From DASSUW01 sp963806395 (lineage in GTDB: Bacteria; Actinomycetota; Thermoleophilia; Solirubrobacterales; Solirubrobacteraceae): a DNA stretch of 64,000 nucleotides. The position numbers were made by a program, and so were the translations under genes. The first letter of the stretch is position 1; the number at the start of each line of letters is the position of its first letter. Positions 24,793-33,633 of this stretch are shown one piece after another. The stretch covers positions 59,419 through 123,418 of the forward strand of contig CAWDYI010000002.1 of assembly GCA_963806395.1 (NCBI GenBank), in the 5' to 3' direction. The notes under the pieces were generated by a model. That model saw nothing but the letters and a program-made list of their open reading frames with translations. It searched no databases and was not told the DNA's origin.

Positions 24793-25221
24793 ATGTATCG
24801 CTTCAGTCGTTCCATCTATCGCGAGCTCGCGCCCGACATCCTCGATGACAGGTCAGGGGAGTGGGGGCCGAGCAATCACGAGCGCGTTCTGCGTGCCTGT
24901 GAGGCCGCCGTCTTCCGGCTGGCCACGGACTGGCACTACTTCGCGCGACCGACCAAGACGCTGTTCAACGACATCCGGGTGTACTTCCCGATGTCCGCGC
25001 AGCCGCGGGTCTACCGCGTCGTCGATCGCTATCTGCGGTTCGCGAAGGAGTACTTCGCCAGCATGCCGCTGAGCGGCTACGACATCGAGGGCAACCGGAT
25101 CGAGTGCCGCGCGACGACGCGCCGTGGAACCGCCTGCCAGCGGACGCCGCTGCCGCAGAACGGCTACTGCCCGTCGCACCAGCACCTGGCCGAGCCCGGG
25201 CACATGCCGCTCGCCGCCTGA
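24793..25221 (+). CDS. Orphan protein with C-terminal Cys-rich motif
   Basis: 142 residues, not recognised. Residues 1-95 look like a compact helical domain with many aromatic residues (FSRSIYRELAPDIL, AAVFRLATDWHYFARPTKTL, YRVVDRYLRFAKEYFASM). The last 45 residues carry CRATTRRGTACQRTP and GYCPSHQH, a Cys/His spacing that resembles the small zinc-binding motif found in DUF5763-like proteins. The ATG has AAGGGGAG upstream at a slightly long spacing. The frame is open 30 codons further upstream to a TTG at 24703, but that part crosses the leader hairpin. It lies between nadB and a dehydrogenase gene without clear link to either. Confidence 0.6.
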   Translation: MYRFSRSIYRELAPDILDDRSGEWGPSNHERVLRACEAAVFRLATDWHYFARPTKTLFNDIRVYFPMSAQPRVYRVVDRYLRFAKEYFASMPLSGYDIEGNRIECRATTRRGTACQRTPLPQNGYCPSHQHLAEPGHMPLAA

Positions 25222-25239
25222 CCGGTAGCCTCCGGCGTC

Positions 25240-26128
25240 GTGCCGGAGGCTGTCGGCTTCATCGGACTGGGCATCATGGGGTCGCGCCAGGCGGCCAGTC
25301 TGCGCCGTGCCGGCTTCGAGCTCACGGTCCACAACCGCACCCGCGAGCGCGCCGAGGCGTGGGCGGCCGAGCACGGCGGCCACGTCGCCGCCGGCCCGCG
25401 CGAGGTCGCGGAGCGCAGCGATGTCGTGATCACGATGGTGGTCGACGGCCCGCAGGTCGAGGCGCTCCTGCTCGGCGAGGACGGCGCCGTCCACGGCGCC
25501 CGCCCGGACACGCTGTTCGTCGACATGTCGACGATCGGGCCCGCCGACGCGCGTCGGATCGGGGCCGAGCTCACCGGCCGCGGCCACGCCTTCGTCGACG
25601 CGCCGGTCACCGGCTCCTCGCCGAAGGCCGAGGACGGCACGCTCACGATCATGGCCGGCGGCAGCGACGCGGACATGGAGCGCGCGACGCGGAGTGCTGG
25701 AGGCGATGGGCGAGATCATCGTCCACGTCGGCGGCGTCGGCACCGGCCAGCAGGTGAAGGTGCTCTCGAACGCGGTCAGCGCCGCGAACTGCGCGACGCT
25801 CGCGCAGGCGCTCGTGGTCGCCCGCCGCGCCGACGTGAACCTCGAGGCGCTGCTGAAGGTGATGGGCGCGGGCTCGGCGAACTCGACGATGCTCGAGCTC
25901 AAGGGCGAGCCGATGCTGCGCCACGACTACACGCCGCTGTTCAAGCTCGACCACATGCTCAAGGACGTGCGGCTGTGCCTGGAGGAGGCGCGCGCGGCCG
26001 GAGCCGCGTTCCCCGCCGCGGCGCTCGCCGGCGAGCTGTACGCGGCCGGCGCCGGACGCGGGCTCGGCGAACAGGACTTCGCAGCGGTGCTGGAGGTCAT
26101 CGAAGGCCTTAACGACACGCGGGTGTGA
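25240..26128 (+). CDS. Beta-hydroxyacid dehydrogenase, 3-hydroxyisobutyrate dehydrogenase type (one frameshift)
   Basis: NAD(P)-dependent oxidoreductase of about 295 residues. The N-terminal Rossmann motif GFIGLGIMGSRQAASLRRAG, the substrate-binding FVDAPVTGSSPKAEDGTLTIMAGG and the catalytic lysine region GVGTGQQVKVLSN are all present. The reading frame changes at about 25,692; removing one base from GCGGAGTG joins the halves as ERATR-VLEAMGEI. GTG start 25240-25242. The substrate could be 3-hydroxyisobutyrate, tartronate semialdehyde or a similar acid; the neighbourhood does not decide this. Confidence 0.88.
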
Positions 26129-26179
26129 CGGCCGTCACACAGGGTACTTCTCCTCGATTAGCGGGATTTGCGGGGATAT

Positions 26180-26209
26180 TTGGCGATTCCCGTACTTTGT
26201 GCATAGTAT
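26180..26209 (+). promoter_or_regulatory. Putative sigma-70 type promoter for the DUF1802 gene
   Basis: TTGGCG at 26180-26185 and TAGTAT at 26204-26209 are 18 bases apart, in an unusually AT-rich stretch for this genome. Transcription would start near 26216, leaving a leader of about 100 bases with a possible CTGCCGTCG/CGACGACAG pairing before the ATG at 26319. No clear ribosome site precedes that ATG. Confidence 0.4.
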
Positions 26210-26318
26210 GTGACGCTGCCGTCGGGGGTTTAGTCGACGACAGTTTCAGGGCAGGTTGCGATGGGCCGCCTCCGAGCGGGATCGCACCCTCCAAATAAAT
26301 CTCCCCCCCACCTTCCCT

Positions 26319-26948
26319 ATGCCGATTGCATTCAAGGAATGGGCCGTCACTGTGCGCGCACTCGCCGAGGGCGAGCAGCTCGTGACGCTCCGAAAAGGCG
26401 GTATCCGCGAGGCTGAGAAGCACTTCGCGCTCGAGCACGACCGCTTCTTCCTGTATCCGACCTTCGACCACCAGCGCAGCGACCTGGTGCGCGAGTCGCA
26501 CCAGCCGGAGATGCGGCGTGCGCTCGAGGAGGGCGTCTGGAGCGACGGCGAGCCGCCGGCCCACGCACTCGCCCGGGACGGCGTGGCCCAGCCCGACCGC
26601 GTGCGGATCCGCGCGTGGGCCGAGGTGTCGGCTGCGTGGACGGTGACCGATCGACGCGTCGTCGACGGCCTGTCGCCGTTCTACGTATGGACGCCGGACT
26701 ACGCCGAGAAGCGCCTCGCGTGGAAGCGCCGGCACCCGCTGCACGTGCTCCTGCTGCGCACGTATCGCATCCCGCGGCCGGTGACGGTCCGGGTGCGCGA
26801 CGACTACGGCGGATGCCGGTCGTGGCTTGAGATCACGCGCGACCTGCCGTTCGAGGGCACGCCCGTGCTCTCCGACGAGGAGTTCGAGCGTGCATCCGAG
26901 GAGATCTCCTCGATCGTGCACGCCGACGGCGCGCTCGCTTACGCCTGA
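26319..26948 (+). CDS. DUF1802 family protein
   Basis: 209 residues starting at ATG 26319-26321 (PIAFKEWAVTVRALAEGEQL). The N-terminal FKEWA, LRKGGIRE and FFLYPTFDHQ motifs and the YVWTPDYAEKRLAWKRRHP segment are the conserved parts of DUF1802, a family of unknown function found in bacteria. Length is normal. It has its own likely promoter and a 100-base leader. The following gene, a penicillin acylase, starts 35 bases after its stop but is probably a separate unit. Confidence 0.85.
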   Translation: MPIAFKEWAVTVRALAEGEQLVTLRKGGIREAEKHFALEHDRFFLYPTFDHQRSDLVRESHQPEMRRALEEGVWSDGEPPAHALARDGVAQPDRVRIRAWAEVSAAWTVTDRRVVDGLSPFYVWTPDYAEKRLAWKRRHPLHVLLLRTYRIPRPVTVRVRDDYGGCRSWLEITRDLPFEGTPVLSDEEFERASEEISSIVHADGALAYA

Positions 26949-26983
26949 TTGAACGCTGACGTACATGGGTACTGGGGCGCCCT

Positions 26984-29727
26984 ATGCTCCGGTTTTCGGT
27001 CGTCATCGCCGTCGCCTTCCTAGCTCCTGACGACGCCCGCCGCGGCGCAGCTGCCGGGCCTGCCGGGTGGCGGACCGCCGCCCGCCGGCTACCAGGCGAA
27101 CGACGGCGGGCGGGTTCCGCGACGTCCTGCCGCCCGGCACGCGCGGGCGCTACAACGCCATCGAGCTCGCGGCGTTCCTGGCCACCGGCAAGACGGTCCC
27201 GCACTGCTGCGACCAGCTCGGCGATGTACCGCGACCTCGTCTACGCGACGCCGGGACTGGACGGCCGCGCAGGTCCCGAGCTACTTCAAGGACTCGAGCT
27301 TCGGGGTGCGCGCCGGGCGACGTCGAGCGCACCTACTCGCCGCGGTCGGACGTGACGATCGTGCGCGACAAGGGCTACGGCGTCCCGCACGTCTACGGGC
27401 GCACGCGCGACGGCGCGATGTTCGGGCTCGGCTACGCCGGTGCCGAGGACCGGCTGTTCTTCATGGACGTGCTGCGCCACGCCGGGCGCGCGCAGCTGTC
27501 GAGCTTCGCCGGCGGCTCCGGACGCGGCGATGGACGCCGAGCAGTGGGAGGTCGCCCCGTACACGGAGGCCGACCTGAAGCGCCAGGCCGAGCAGGACCC
27601 GGCGCCGCTCGGCCCCCAGGGCGAGATCCTGCGACGCGACGTCCGACAACTACATCGCCGGGATCAACCGCTACATCGCCGAGGCGAGGCTCGACCCGAC
27701 GAAGCTGCCGGGCGAGTACGCCGCGATCGGCCGGCCGCAGGGGCCGGATCCCTGGAAGCGCGAGGACCTGATCGCCACCGCGTCGCTCGTCGGCGGGATC
27801 TTCGGGCGCGGCGGCGGCAACGAGCTGGACTGGTCGGAGGTGGCGACCGCGCTCGACAAGCGGTTCGGCCGCCGCCGTGGCGCGCGCGTGTTCCGCGACT
27901 TCCGCGCCGCCGAGGACCGCGCGGCGCCGGTGACGGTGCTGGGCCGCCGCCGGTTCCCGTACCAGGTGCGATCGAAGCGGGTCCGCCGCGGGAGCGTGGC
28001 GCGGCCGGACGCCGGGCTCGCTCCAGCGCCACGAGGTCGTCGCGAGCGGCGCCCGCAGTGCACGCGGCGGGCTGTCGCTGCCGCCCACCGCCTTCCCGTC
28101 CGAGCGCCTCGAACGCGCTGCTGGTCTCCGGACGCGAGTCGGCGAGCGGGCACCCGCTGATGGTGGCCGGCCCGCAGGTCGCCTACTTCAACCCGCAGAT
28201 CCTGATGGAGCAGGACGTCCACGCGCCCGCGGCGGGCGGCCTGCCGGGGATCGACGCCCGGGGCGCCTCGTTCGTCGGGATCAACCTCTACGTCCAGCTC
28301 GGCCGCGGGCGCGACTACGCGTGGAGCGCGACCTCCGCCGGCCAGGACATCATCGACACGTTCGCGCTCGACCTCTGCGAGCCGGGCGGCGCGAAGCCGA
28401 CCGTGCGCTCGATGCACTACCGCTTCCGCGGCGCGTGCCTGCCGATCGAGGTGCTCGAGCGCAGCAACCAGCTGGGTGCCGACGCCGGCCGACCAGACGC
28501 CGCCCGGGCAGCAGACGCTGCGCGCCGAGCGCACGAAGATGGGCCTGATCGCCGGCCGCGGGACGGTGCGCGGCAGGCCGGTCGCCTTCGCGCGCCTGCG
28601 CTCGACGTACTTCCACGAGATCGACTCGGCGGCCGGGTTCATGGACTTCAACACCCCGGAGGTCGTGCGCAGCCCGGCGACCTTCCAGCGGGCGGCGAGC
28701 AAGATCGGCTACACGTTCAACTGGTTCTACGCCGACTCGGAGCACATCGCGTACTTCAACTCGGGCGCGAACCCCGTGCGCGCCGGCAGGCTGAACCACG
28801 ACTTCCCGGTGCGCGGGCGGCGGAAGTTCGAGTGGCGCGGCTTCGATCCCGGACGCATGGACCGCGCGGTTCACGGCGTTCGGCAAGCACCCGCGCGTGG
28901 TCGACCAGCGCTACCTGGTCAACTGGAACAACAAGCAGGCGCGCGGCTTCGCGGGCCTCGGACAGCGTGATGTACTCGAGCACGTACCGGTCGGTGCTGC
29001 TGGAGGACCGGCTGAAGCGTGCGATCCGCGGCGGGCGGAAGGTCACGCTGCCGAAGGCGATCGACATCATGGAGCTGGCGGGCACGACCGACCTGCGCGC
29101 GCACGCCGTGCTGCCGGCTGGCGCTGAAGGTGATCGGCCGGCCGCGCGATCCCGCGCTGCGCGACGCGGTCGCGAAGCTGCGCGCCTGGCGGCGGGCAGG
29201 CGGCCTGCGGCGCGACCGCGACCGCGACGGCGTCTACGAGCACGCCGACGCGATCCGGATCCTCGACGCCTGGTGGCCGCGCTGGGTGCGGGCGCGAGTT
29301 CGAGCCCGTGCTCGGCGCGGCCGGCGCTCGACCGGCTGCTCGCCGACCGTCGACGCCGACAACGAGCCCAACAACCACGGCCAGCACCTCGGCTCGGCCT
29401 ACCAGGACGGCTGGTACGGCTACGCGCGCAAGGACCTGCGGACCGTGCTCGGGCGCAAGCGTCCGCGGGCGCTACTCGCGCGAGTACTGCGGCAGCGGAT
29501 CGCTGAAGCGCTGCCGGCGCGGCGCTGCGCAGCTCGCTGAAGGCCGCGTTGCGGTGCCGGCGAGCGCAGATCTACGGCGGCGACCCGAAGTGCCCGACGG
29601 CCGACCAGTGGTGCTTCGACGCGGTGGCTTCCGGGCCGTCGGCGGCGCCACGCAGCCGCTGATCCACTGGATCAACCGCCCGACGTTCCAGCAGGTCGAA
29701 CGAGATCCGGCACGGGTACCGCGCTAG
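26984..29727 (+). pseudogene. Penicillin acylase (N-terminal nucleophile hydrolase) family protein, many frameshifts
   Basis: Secreted amidase family (penicillin G acylase, acyl-homoserine-lactone acylase). Pieced across three frames the protein is about 900 residues: signal peptide (MLRFSVVIAVAFLA), alpha-subunit parts (DVTIVRDKGYGVPHVYGRT, GYAGAEDRLFFMDVLRHAGR), a run SNALLVSGRESASGHPLMVAGPQ marking the beta-chain start, then YAWSATSAGQDIIDTFALDL, STYFHEIDSAAGFMDFNTPEV and HLGSAYQDGWYGYARKDL. At least a dozen frame changes are needed, nearly all of the +1 kind, and between them every stretch is conserved and free of stops. That pattern fits base-call errors better than gene decay. As given, the sequence cannot make the protein. 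Confidence 0.82.
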
Positions 29728-29752
29728 CGCCTGCCACGCTGGGAGCATCTGG

Positions 29753-30495
29753 TTAGAGACTCCGTCCGAGACCTTCGTCGCCCGTCACGACGAGCACGAC
29801 GCGCCCGACGTCGAGCGCGTGCTGGCGCAGCTCGAGTACGCGCGCGCCAGCGGCTGGAGCGGCTGCTCGAGGTGGAGCTCGGCGAGCTCGCGGTGGTGCT
29901 GCACGGGTCGCCGGCGCAGCTCGACGCGGCGCAGCCGTGGCTGCCGGTGCAGCGGCGGCTGACGGCGCCGGCGGCGCGCCGCTACGTGGTCGGCTGGGCG
30001 GCCGAGCACGAGCTGCACGTGCTCGTCGCCGCGGCTGCTGGCGCAGCGGGCGTCGAACGTCGAGGGCTCGCTGGAGATGCTGATGCTGGCGCCCTCCGGC
30101 CTGCTCGCGCGGCGCGCGCTGGCGGCGCGCCACCCGGGCTTCCCGCCGCCGCTCGGGCCGCGCCGGCTGCGCGCGCTGGATGCGCTCGGCGTGGTTCCTG
30201 GAGGGCGCGGCGCAGTGGCTCTCGGGCCAGACGCAGCACGTCCGGCCGGCGGTCGCGCGGCGACTGCGCGAGGGGTCGGCGCCGTCGTTCCCGCCCGGCC
30301 GCGCCGACGCGCTGCTGCTCGGCGGGACGGTGTTCGACCTCGTCGCCCGCGAGGAGGGCGAGCGCGCGGCGGTCGGCGTCCGTCCGCGCCGGGCCGGACG
30401 GCGCGCTCGAGCAGGCGTTCGGCCGCCGCCGGACCCGCCACACCGAGGCGGCGTGGCGCTCGCACCTCGCACGCTTGGCCGCAAGAGGGGTCTGA
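29753..30495 (+). pseudogene. Degenerate peptidase-MA-like hypothetical protein, several frameshifts
   Basis: About 240 residues when read across frames. The N-terminal part (ETPSETFVARHDEHDAPDVERVLAQLE, LERLLEVELGELAVVLHGSP) resembles gluzincin peptidase-MA proteins. The centre reads VVGWAAEHELHVL where a zinc protease would have HExxH; here the second His comes one residue early, so metal binding is doubtful. WFLEGAAQWLSGQTQHV stands where the third ligand Glu would be. The end (QAFGRRRTRHTEAAWRSHLARLAARGV) stops at TGA 30493-30495, inside a palindromic repeat. The start is unclear; the frame is open back into the acylase tail. Confidence 0.5.
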
Positions 30496-30530
30496 CCCCT
30501 GTTCGGCACGCCTAACAGGGGTCTGACCCC
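30486..30530. repeat. Inverted pair of GGGGTCTGACCCC palindromes
   Basis: AGGGGTCTGACCCCTGTT at 30486-30503 and its inverted form CCTAACAGGGGTCTGACCCC at 30511-30530 are separated by seven bases. Each contains AGGGGTC-T-GACCCCT, itself a palindrome, and the pair can fold into one long stem. The same palindrome with flanking CCTA-CA and GT-TAGG occurs at 57533-57574 and 57755-57796. The first copy supplies the last codons and stop of the upstream gene. REP-type palindromes with this core are known in other bacteria; no REP-associated transposase is in the window. Confidence 0.85.
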
Positions 30531-30553
30531 GTTTATGTAGTATTCGTCGGGCG

Positions 30554-31267
30554 ATGAATTATGCGATCGAGGTCGACGGGCTCGACGTGTGGCGTGGCGG
30601 GCAGCATGTGTTGCGTGAGCTGTCCGCCCGGATCCCCGCCGGGCAGGTGACCGGACTGCTCGGCCCGAGCGGGTGCGGGAAGACGACGCTGATCCGCGCG
30701 ATCGTGGGCGTGCAGAAGGTCGCCGGCGGCACCGTGACGGTGCTCGGGCGGCCGGCGGGCTCGGCCGCGCTCCGGCCGCGACTGGCGTACGTGACACAGG
30801 CGCCGTCCGTGTACGCCGACCTCACGGTGCGCGAGAACCTGGCCTACTTCGCGGCCGTTCTGGGCGCGCCGCGCGAGCGCATCGGCGAGGCGCTGGCGAC
30901 GGTCGACCTCGCGGACGCCGGCGACCGCCTGTGCGGCACGCTCTCGGGCGGCCAGCGCTCGCGCGTGTCGCTCGCCTGCGCGCTGCTCGGCCGCCCCGAG
31001 GTGCTGGTGCTCGACGAGCCGACCGTCGGGCTCGACCCGGTCCTGCGCCGCGACCTGTGGGCGCTCTTCCACCGGCTCGCCGGCGAGGGCGCCACGCTGC
31101 TGGTGTCCAGCCACGTGATGGACGAGGCGGCGCGTTGCGACCGGCTACTCCTGATGCGCGAGGGCGCCCTGCTGGCCGACACGACGCCGGACGAGCTGCG
31201 CGAGCGCACCGGCGAGCAGGACATGGAGACGGCCTTCCTGCGCCTGATCGAGCAGCCGGTGCGATGA
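30554..31267 (+). CDS. ABC transporter ATP-binding protein (ABC-2 type export)
   Basis: 237 residues. Walker A is LGPSGCGKTTLIRAI, the signature is LSGGQRSRVSLACALL, Walker B is VLVLDEPTVGLDP, and VSSHVMDEAARCDR is the switch His region. It fits the CcmA/NodI-like class of drug or polysaccharide exporters. Its stop overlaps the start of the permease (ATGA), so the two make one transporter. TAGTAT at 30538-30543 upstream may be a -10 element following the palindromic repeat. Confidence 0.94.
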   Translation: MNYAIEVDGLDVWRGGQHVLRELSARIPAGQVTGLLGPSGCGKTTLIRAIVGVQKVAGGTVTVLGRPAGSAALRPRLAYVTQAPSVYADLTVRENLAYFAAVLGAPRERIGEALATVDLADAGDRLCGTLSGGQRSRVSLACALLGRPEVLVLDEPTVGLDPVLRRDLWALFHRLAGEGATLLVSSHVMDEAARCDRLLLMREGALLADTTPDELRERTGEQDMETAFLRLIEQPVR

Positions 31268-31995
31268 GCGCGCGGATCACCGCCGCCACCGCTGCGCGAG
31301 TGCTGGCGCAGATCCGGCACGACCCGCGCACGATCGCGCTGCTGCTGGTCGTCCCGAGCGCGCTGCTGTGGCTGGTGAACGAGATGCTGGGCGACGCCGC
31401 GTTCGACCGCATCGGCGGTCCGATGCTCGGCATGTTCCCGTTCATCACGATGTTCCTCGTGTCGTCGATCGCGATGCTGCGCGAGCGCACGACCGGCACG
31501 CTCGAGCGGCTGATGACGATGCCGCTCGCCAAGCTCGACCTGCTCGCCGGCTACGGGATCGCGTTCGCCCTGCTCGCCTCCGTCCAGGCGCTGGTGACGT
31601 CCGCGGTGGCGTTCCTGGCACTCGGCTTCGACGCCGCCGGCGCGCCGGCGCTGATCGCCGGCCTCGCGGTGCTGAACGCGGTGCTCGGCTCCGCGCTCGG
31701 CCTGCTCGCCAGCGCGTTCGCCTCCAGCGAGTTCCAGGCCGTGCAGTTCATGCCCGCGTTCGTGCTGCCGCAGGTCCTCCTGTGCGGCCTGCTCGTGCCA
31801 CGCGAGCAGATGGCCGACGGGCTCGCCGCCGTCGCCTCGGTGCTGCCGCTCACGTTCGCGTTCGATGCGCTCGACGCGGTCGCCGTGGACGGAGCCGACC
31901 TGAGCGGCGTGAGCGACGAGGTCGCCGTGCTGGTGGGGATGTCGGCGGCCGCGATCGCCCTCGCCGCGCTCACGCTGCGCCGGCGGACGGCGTAG
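31264..31995 (+). CDS. ABC-2 type transporter permease
   Basis: 243 residues with about six membrane helices. The conserved ABC-2 stretch is ITMFLVSSIAMLRERTTGTLERLMTMPLAKLDLLAG, followed by FASSEFQAVQFMPAFVLPQVLLCGLLVPREQM, the usual extracytoplasmic loop of this family. ATG 31264-31266 overlaps the ATPase gene stop. Substrate unknown; drug export is common in this class. The stop is one base from the convergent DUF2007 gene stop. Confidence 0.93.
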   Translation: MSARITAATAARVLAQIRHDPRTIALLLVVPSALLWLVNEMLGDAAFDRIGGPMLGMFPFITMFLVSSIAMLRERTTGTLERLMTMPLAKLDLLAGYGIAFALLASVQALVTSAVAFLALGFDAAGAPALIAGLAVLNAVLGSALGLLASAFASSEFQAVQFMPAFVLPQVLLCGLLVPREQMADGLAAVASVLPLTFAFDALDAVAVDGADLSGVSDEVAVLVGMSAAAIALAALTLRRRTA

Positions 31996-31996
31996 A

Positions 31997-32476
31997 TCAG
32001 AACACGGCCGCGTACACGCCGGCGGCCATGATCGCGACGATCGCCACGGCGAGCGCGACCGCCATCGCCTTCACCCACGCGGGCGTGCCCTCGCCGGTCG
32101 GGCTCGGGACGATCGGCTCGGGCGTGCCGAGCACCTCGCGCGCGAGCTCGGCGCCGGAGACGGGCACGAGGATGTCGCGGGGGCCGCTGGCGAGGAAGTC
32201 GGGCACGTCGAAGCCGCCCGACCGGCGGATCAGCGACGGGATGCCCTGCTGGAGCAGCAGCCCTTCGAGCATCTCGGCCTCGGGCTGGTTCCGTGCCGTG
32301 GCCACGCGCGTGAGCGGGCCCTCGGAGTACTGCGGGAGCACCTGGCGCGCGCGCTCGCGCGCCTCGCTCAACCGCTCGCCGGGGGCGTCGGCGCCGGCCG
32401 CCAGCACGAGCGGCAGGCCACAGTCGCGGCAGAAGCGCTCCTCCGGCCCGTGGACGGCGGCGCAGGACGGGCACAC
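31997..32476 (-). CDS. Zinc-ribbon/DUF2007 membrane protein
   Basis: 159 residues from GTG 32474-32476. The N-terminus is a zinc ribbon (CPSCAAVHGPEERFCRDCG). A DUF2007 domain follows (TRVATARNQPEAEMLEGLLLQQGIPSLIRRSGG, then DILVPVSGAELAREVL), a small fold thought to sense or bind ligands and similar to signal-transducing PII-like folds. The C-terminus is a single membrane helix (AVALAVAIVAIMAAGVYAAVF). It is 19 bases downstream of the JAMM peptidase gene and may belong to its operon. Confidence 0.8.
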   Translation of the reverse strand: MCPSCAAVHGPEERFCRDCGLPLVLAAGADAPGERLSEARERARQVLPQYSEGPLTRVATARNQPEAEMLEGLLLQQGIPSLIRRSGGFDVPDFLASGPRDILVPVSGAELAREVLGTPEPIVPSPTGEGTPAWVKAMAVALAVAIVAIMAAGVYAAVF

Positions 32477-32495
32477 CAGCGGTGCGCCGTCACGA

Positions 32496-32903
32496 TCAGT
32501 GCCGGGCGCCGTCCTCCACCTCGAGCGCAGCCTCGCTGACCGCGCCGTCGACGATCCGCCACGCCCGCACGTCCGGCTCGTCGCGCTCGAGGCCGACGAT
32601 CACGTAGAGGGCGTCGGGATAGAACGCGAGGTTGATGTCGGTCTGCGACGGCGTCGGCGCGGAGCGCGTGTGCGAGTGGTAGATCGCGCCGAGCTCGAGC
32701 CCGGCCTCCTCGATCGCGTTCTGGATCCGGTACTGCTCCATCCCGTCCATCTCGTAGCGCAGCGGGCTCGCCGCCACGTTGCGCGCGCGATGCACGGCGA
32801 CCGCCTCGCCGTCGCGCGCCGCGATCATGCCGCAGCACTCGTTCGGGGCGTCCGCCCGCGCGTGTGCGACGACTTCGTCCAGCAGCTGCCTCGAGATCCG
32901 CAA
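32496..32903 (-). CDS. JAMM/Mov34 metallopeptidase (Mec-like)
   Basis: 135 residues from TTG 32901-32903. The catalytic set is complete: Glu in APNECCGMIA and the zinc motif HSHTRSAPTPSQTD (H-x-H-x7-S-x2-D). In mycobacteria the close relative Mec cleaves CysO-cysteine in the CysM sulfur pathway and lies next to cysM. Here a cysteine synthase gene lies 1.2 kb upstream in the same transcription direction, but no CysO/ThiS-like carrier is visible between them. An alternative is a general isopeptidase role. Confidence 0.88.
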   Translation of the reverse strand: MRISRQLLDEVVAHARADAPNECCGMIAARDGEAVAVHRARNVAASPLRYEMDGMEQYRIQNAIEEAGLELGAIYHSHTRSAPTPSQTDINLAFYPDALYVIVGLERDEPDVRAWRIVDGAVSEAALEVEDGARH

Positions 32904-32910
32904 GTACCTG

Positions 32911-33114
32911 CTAGTCGGCCGTCTTGGCCGGCTGGTGGAGTGGCTTGACGTCTTCCTCGTCGTCGTCGTGCGTGATGCCGCTGAGCGAGTCCTTGAACTC
33001 GCGCATCCCCTTCCCCACCGACCGGCCCACCTCGGGCAGCTTCTTGGGGCCGAGGACGATCAGCGCGATCACCAACACGATCACGAGCTCCATGGGACCG
33101 ATGCTGACTGGCAT
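32911..33114 (-). CDS. tatA: Twin-arginine translocase subunit TatA/TatB
   Basis: 67 residues with the hallmark short membrane helix and hinge (MELVIVLVIALIVLGPKKLPEVGRSVGKGMREFKDSL) and an acidic tail (HDDDEEDVKPLHQ). The FG hinge of TatA is LG here. It lies 79 bases downstream of two genes whose products start with twin-arginine-type signals, so a dedicated export role is plausible. tatC is not in the window. Confidence 0.9.
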   Translation of the reverse strand: MPVSIGPMELVIVLVIALIVLGPKKLPEVGRSVGKGMREFKDSLSGITHDDDEEDVKPLHQPAKTAD

Positions 33115-33192
33115 GACCGTTTCCCTCTTCCGGCGTTCGCGTTCCGTCCAGCTGAGAGTAGCTGGCCGGAGCAGCCGCAGCCACTCGCAGCG

Positions 33193-33633
33193 CTATCCGA
33201 ACGGGTCCTGCCCGGCGGCGCGCAGCAGCAGCGCGTGGTGCTGAGAGTGGCTGGCCAGGACCGTGGCGACCGTCTGGAGCAGGCCGAGCTCCTCGAGGTC
33301 GAGCAGCGCCTGGCGGTAGGCGGCGACGAGCCGCGCCTCGAGCGCGATCGCGCCGTCGAGCTCGTCGAGCGCCGCGACGTCGGTCGGCGCAGGCGGCGCG
33401 CTGCCGCCGAGCGCCTCGAGGTCGGTCCGCAGCGCCTTCGCGTGGTCGGCCTCCTGGCTCGCGATCCCCAGCACGGCGGCAGCCGCCGCGCCGCGATGTG
33501 CGAGCGCCGCCTCCTCCTCGAGCGCGATCAGCCGCTCGAGGATGTCCGCGGTGGTGTCCTCGGCCGCGACCGCCACGGCCGGCCGGGCGACGACCGCGGC
33601 CGCTGCCGCAACGAGCAGCTCGCGCCGCCTCAC
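33193..33633 (-). CDS. Exported ferritin-like domain protein
   Basis: 146 residues from GTG 33631-33633, overlapping the upstream gene stop. The N-terminus RRRELLVAAAAAVVARPAVAVA is a short twin-arginine-like signal. The rest is a four-helix bundle with LERLIALEEEAALAHRG, GIASQEADHAKALRTDL, LEARLVAAYRQALLDL and VLASHSQHHALLL. Glu and ExxH pairs (EADH) and the terminal His cluster could form a di-iron site, but one ligand position is uncertain. It probably acts outside the membrane with the neighbouring ferritin-like lipoprotein. Confidence 0.75.
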   Translation of the reverse strand: MRRRELLVAAAAAVVARPAVAVAAEDTTADILERLIALEEEAALAHRGAAAAAVLGIASQEADHAKALRTDLEALGGSAPPAPTDVAALDELDGAIALEARLVAAYRQALLDLEELGLLQTVATVLASHSQHHALLLRAAGQDPFG

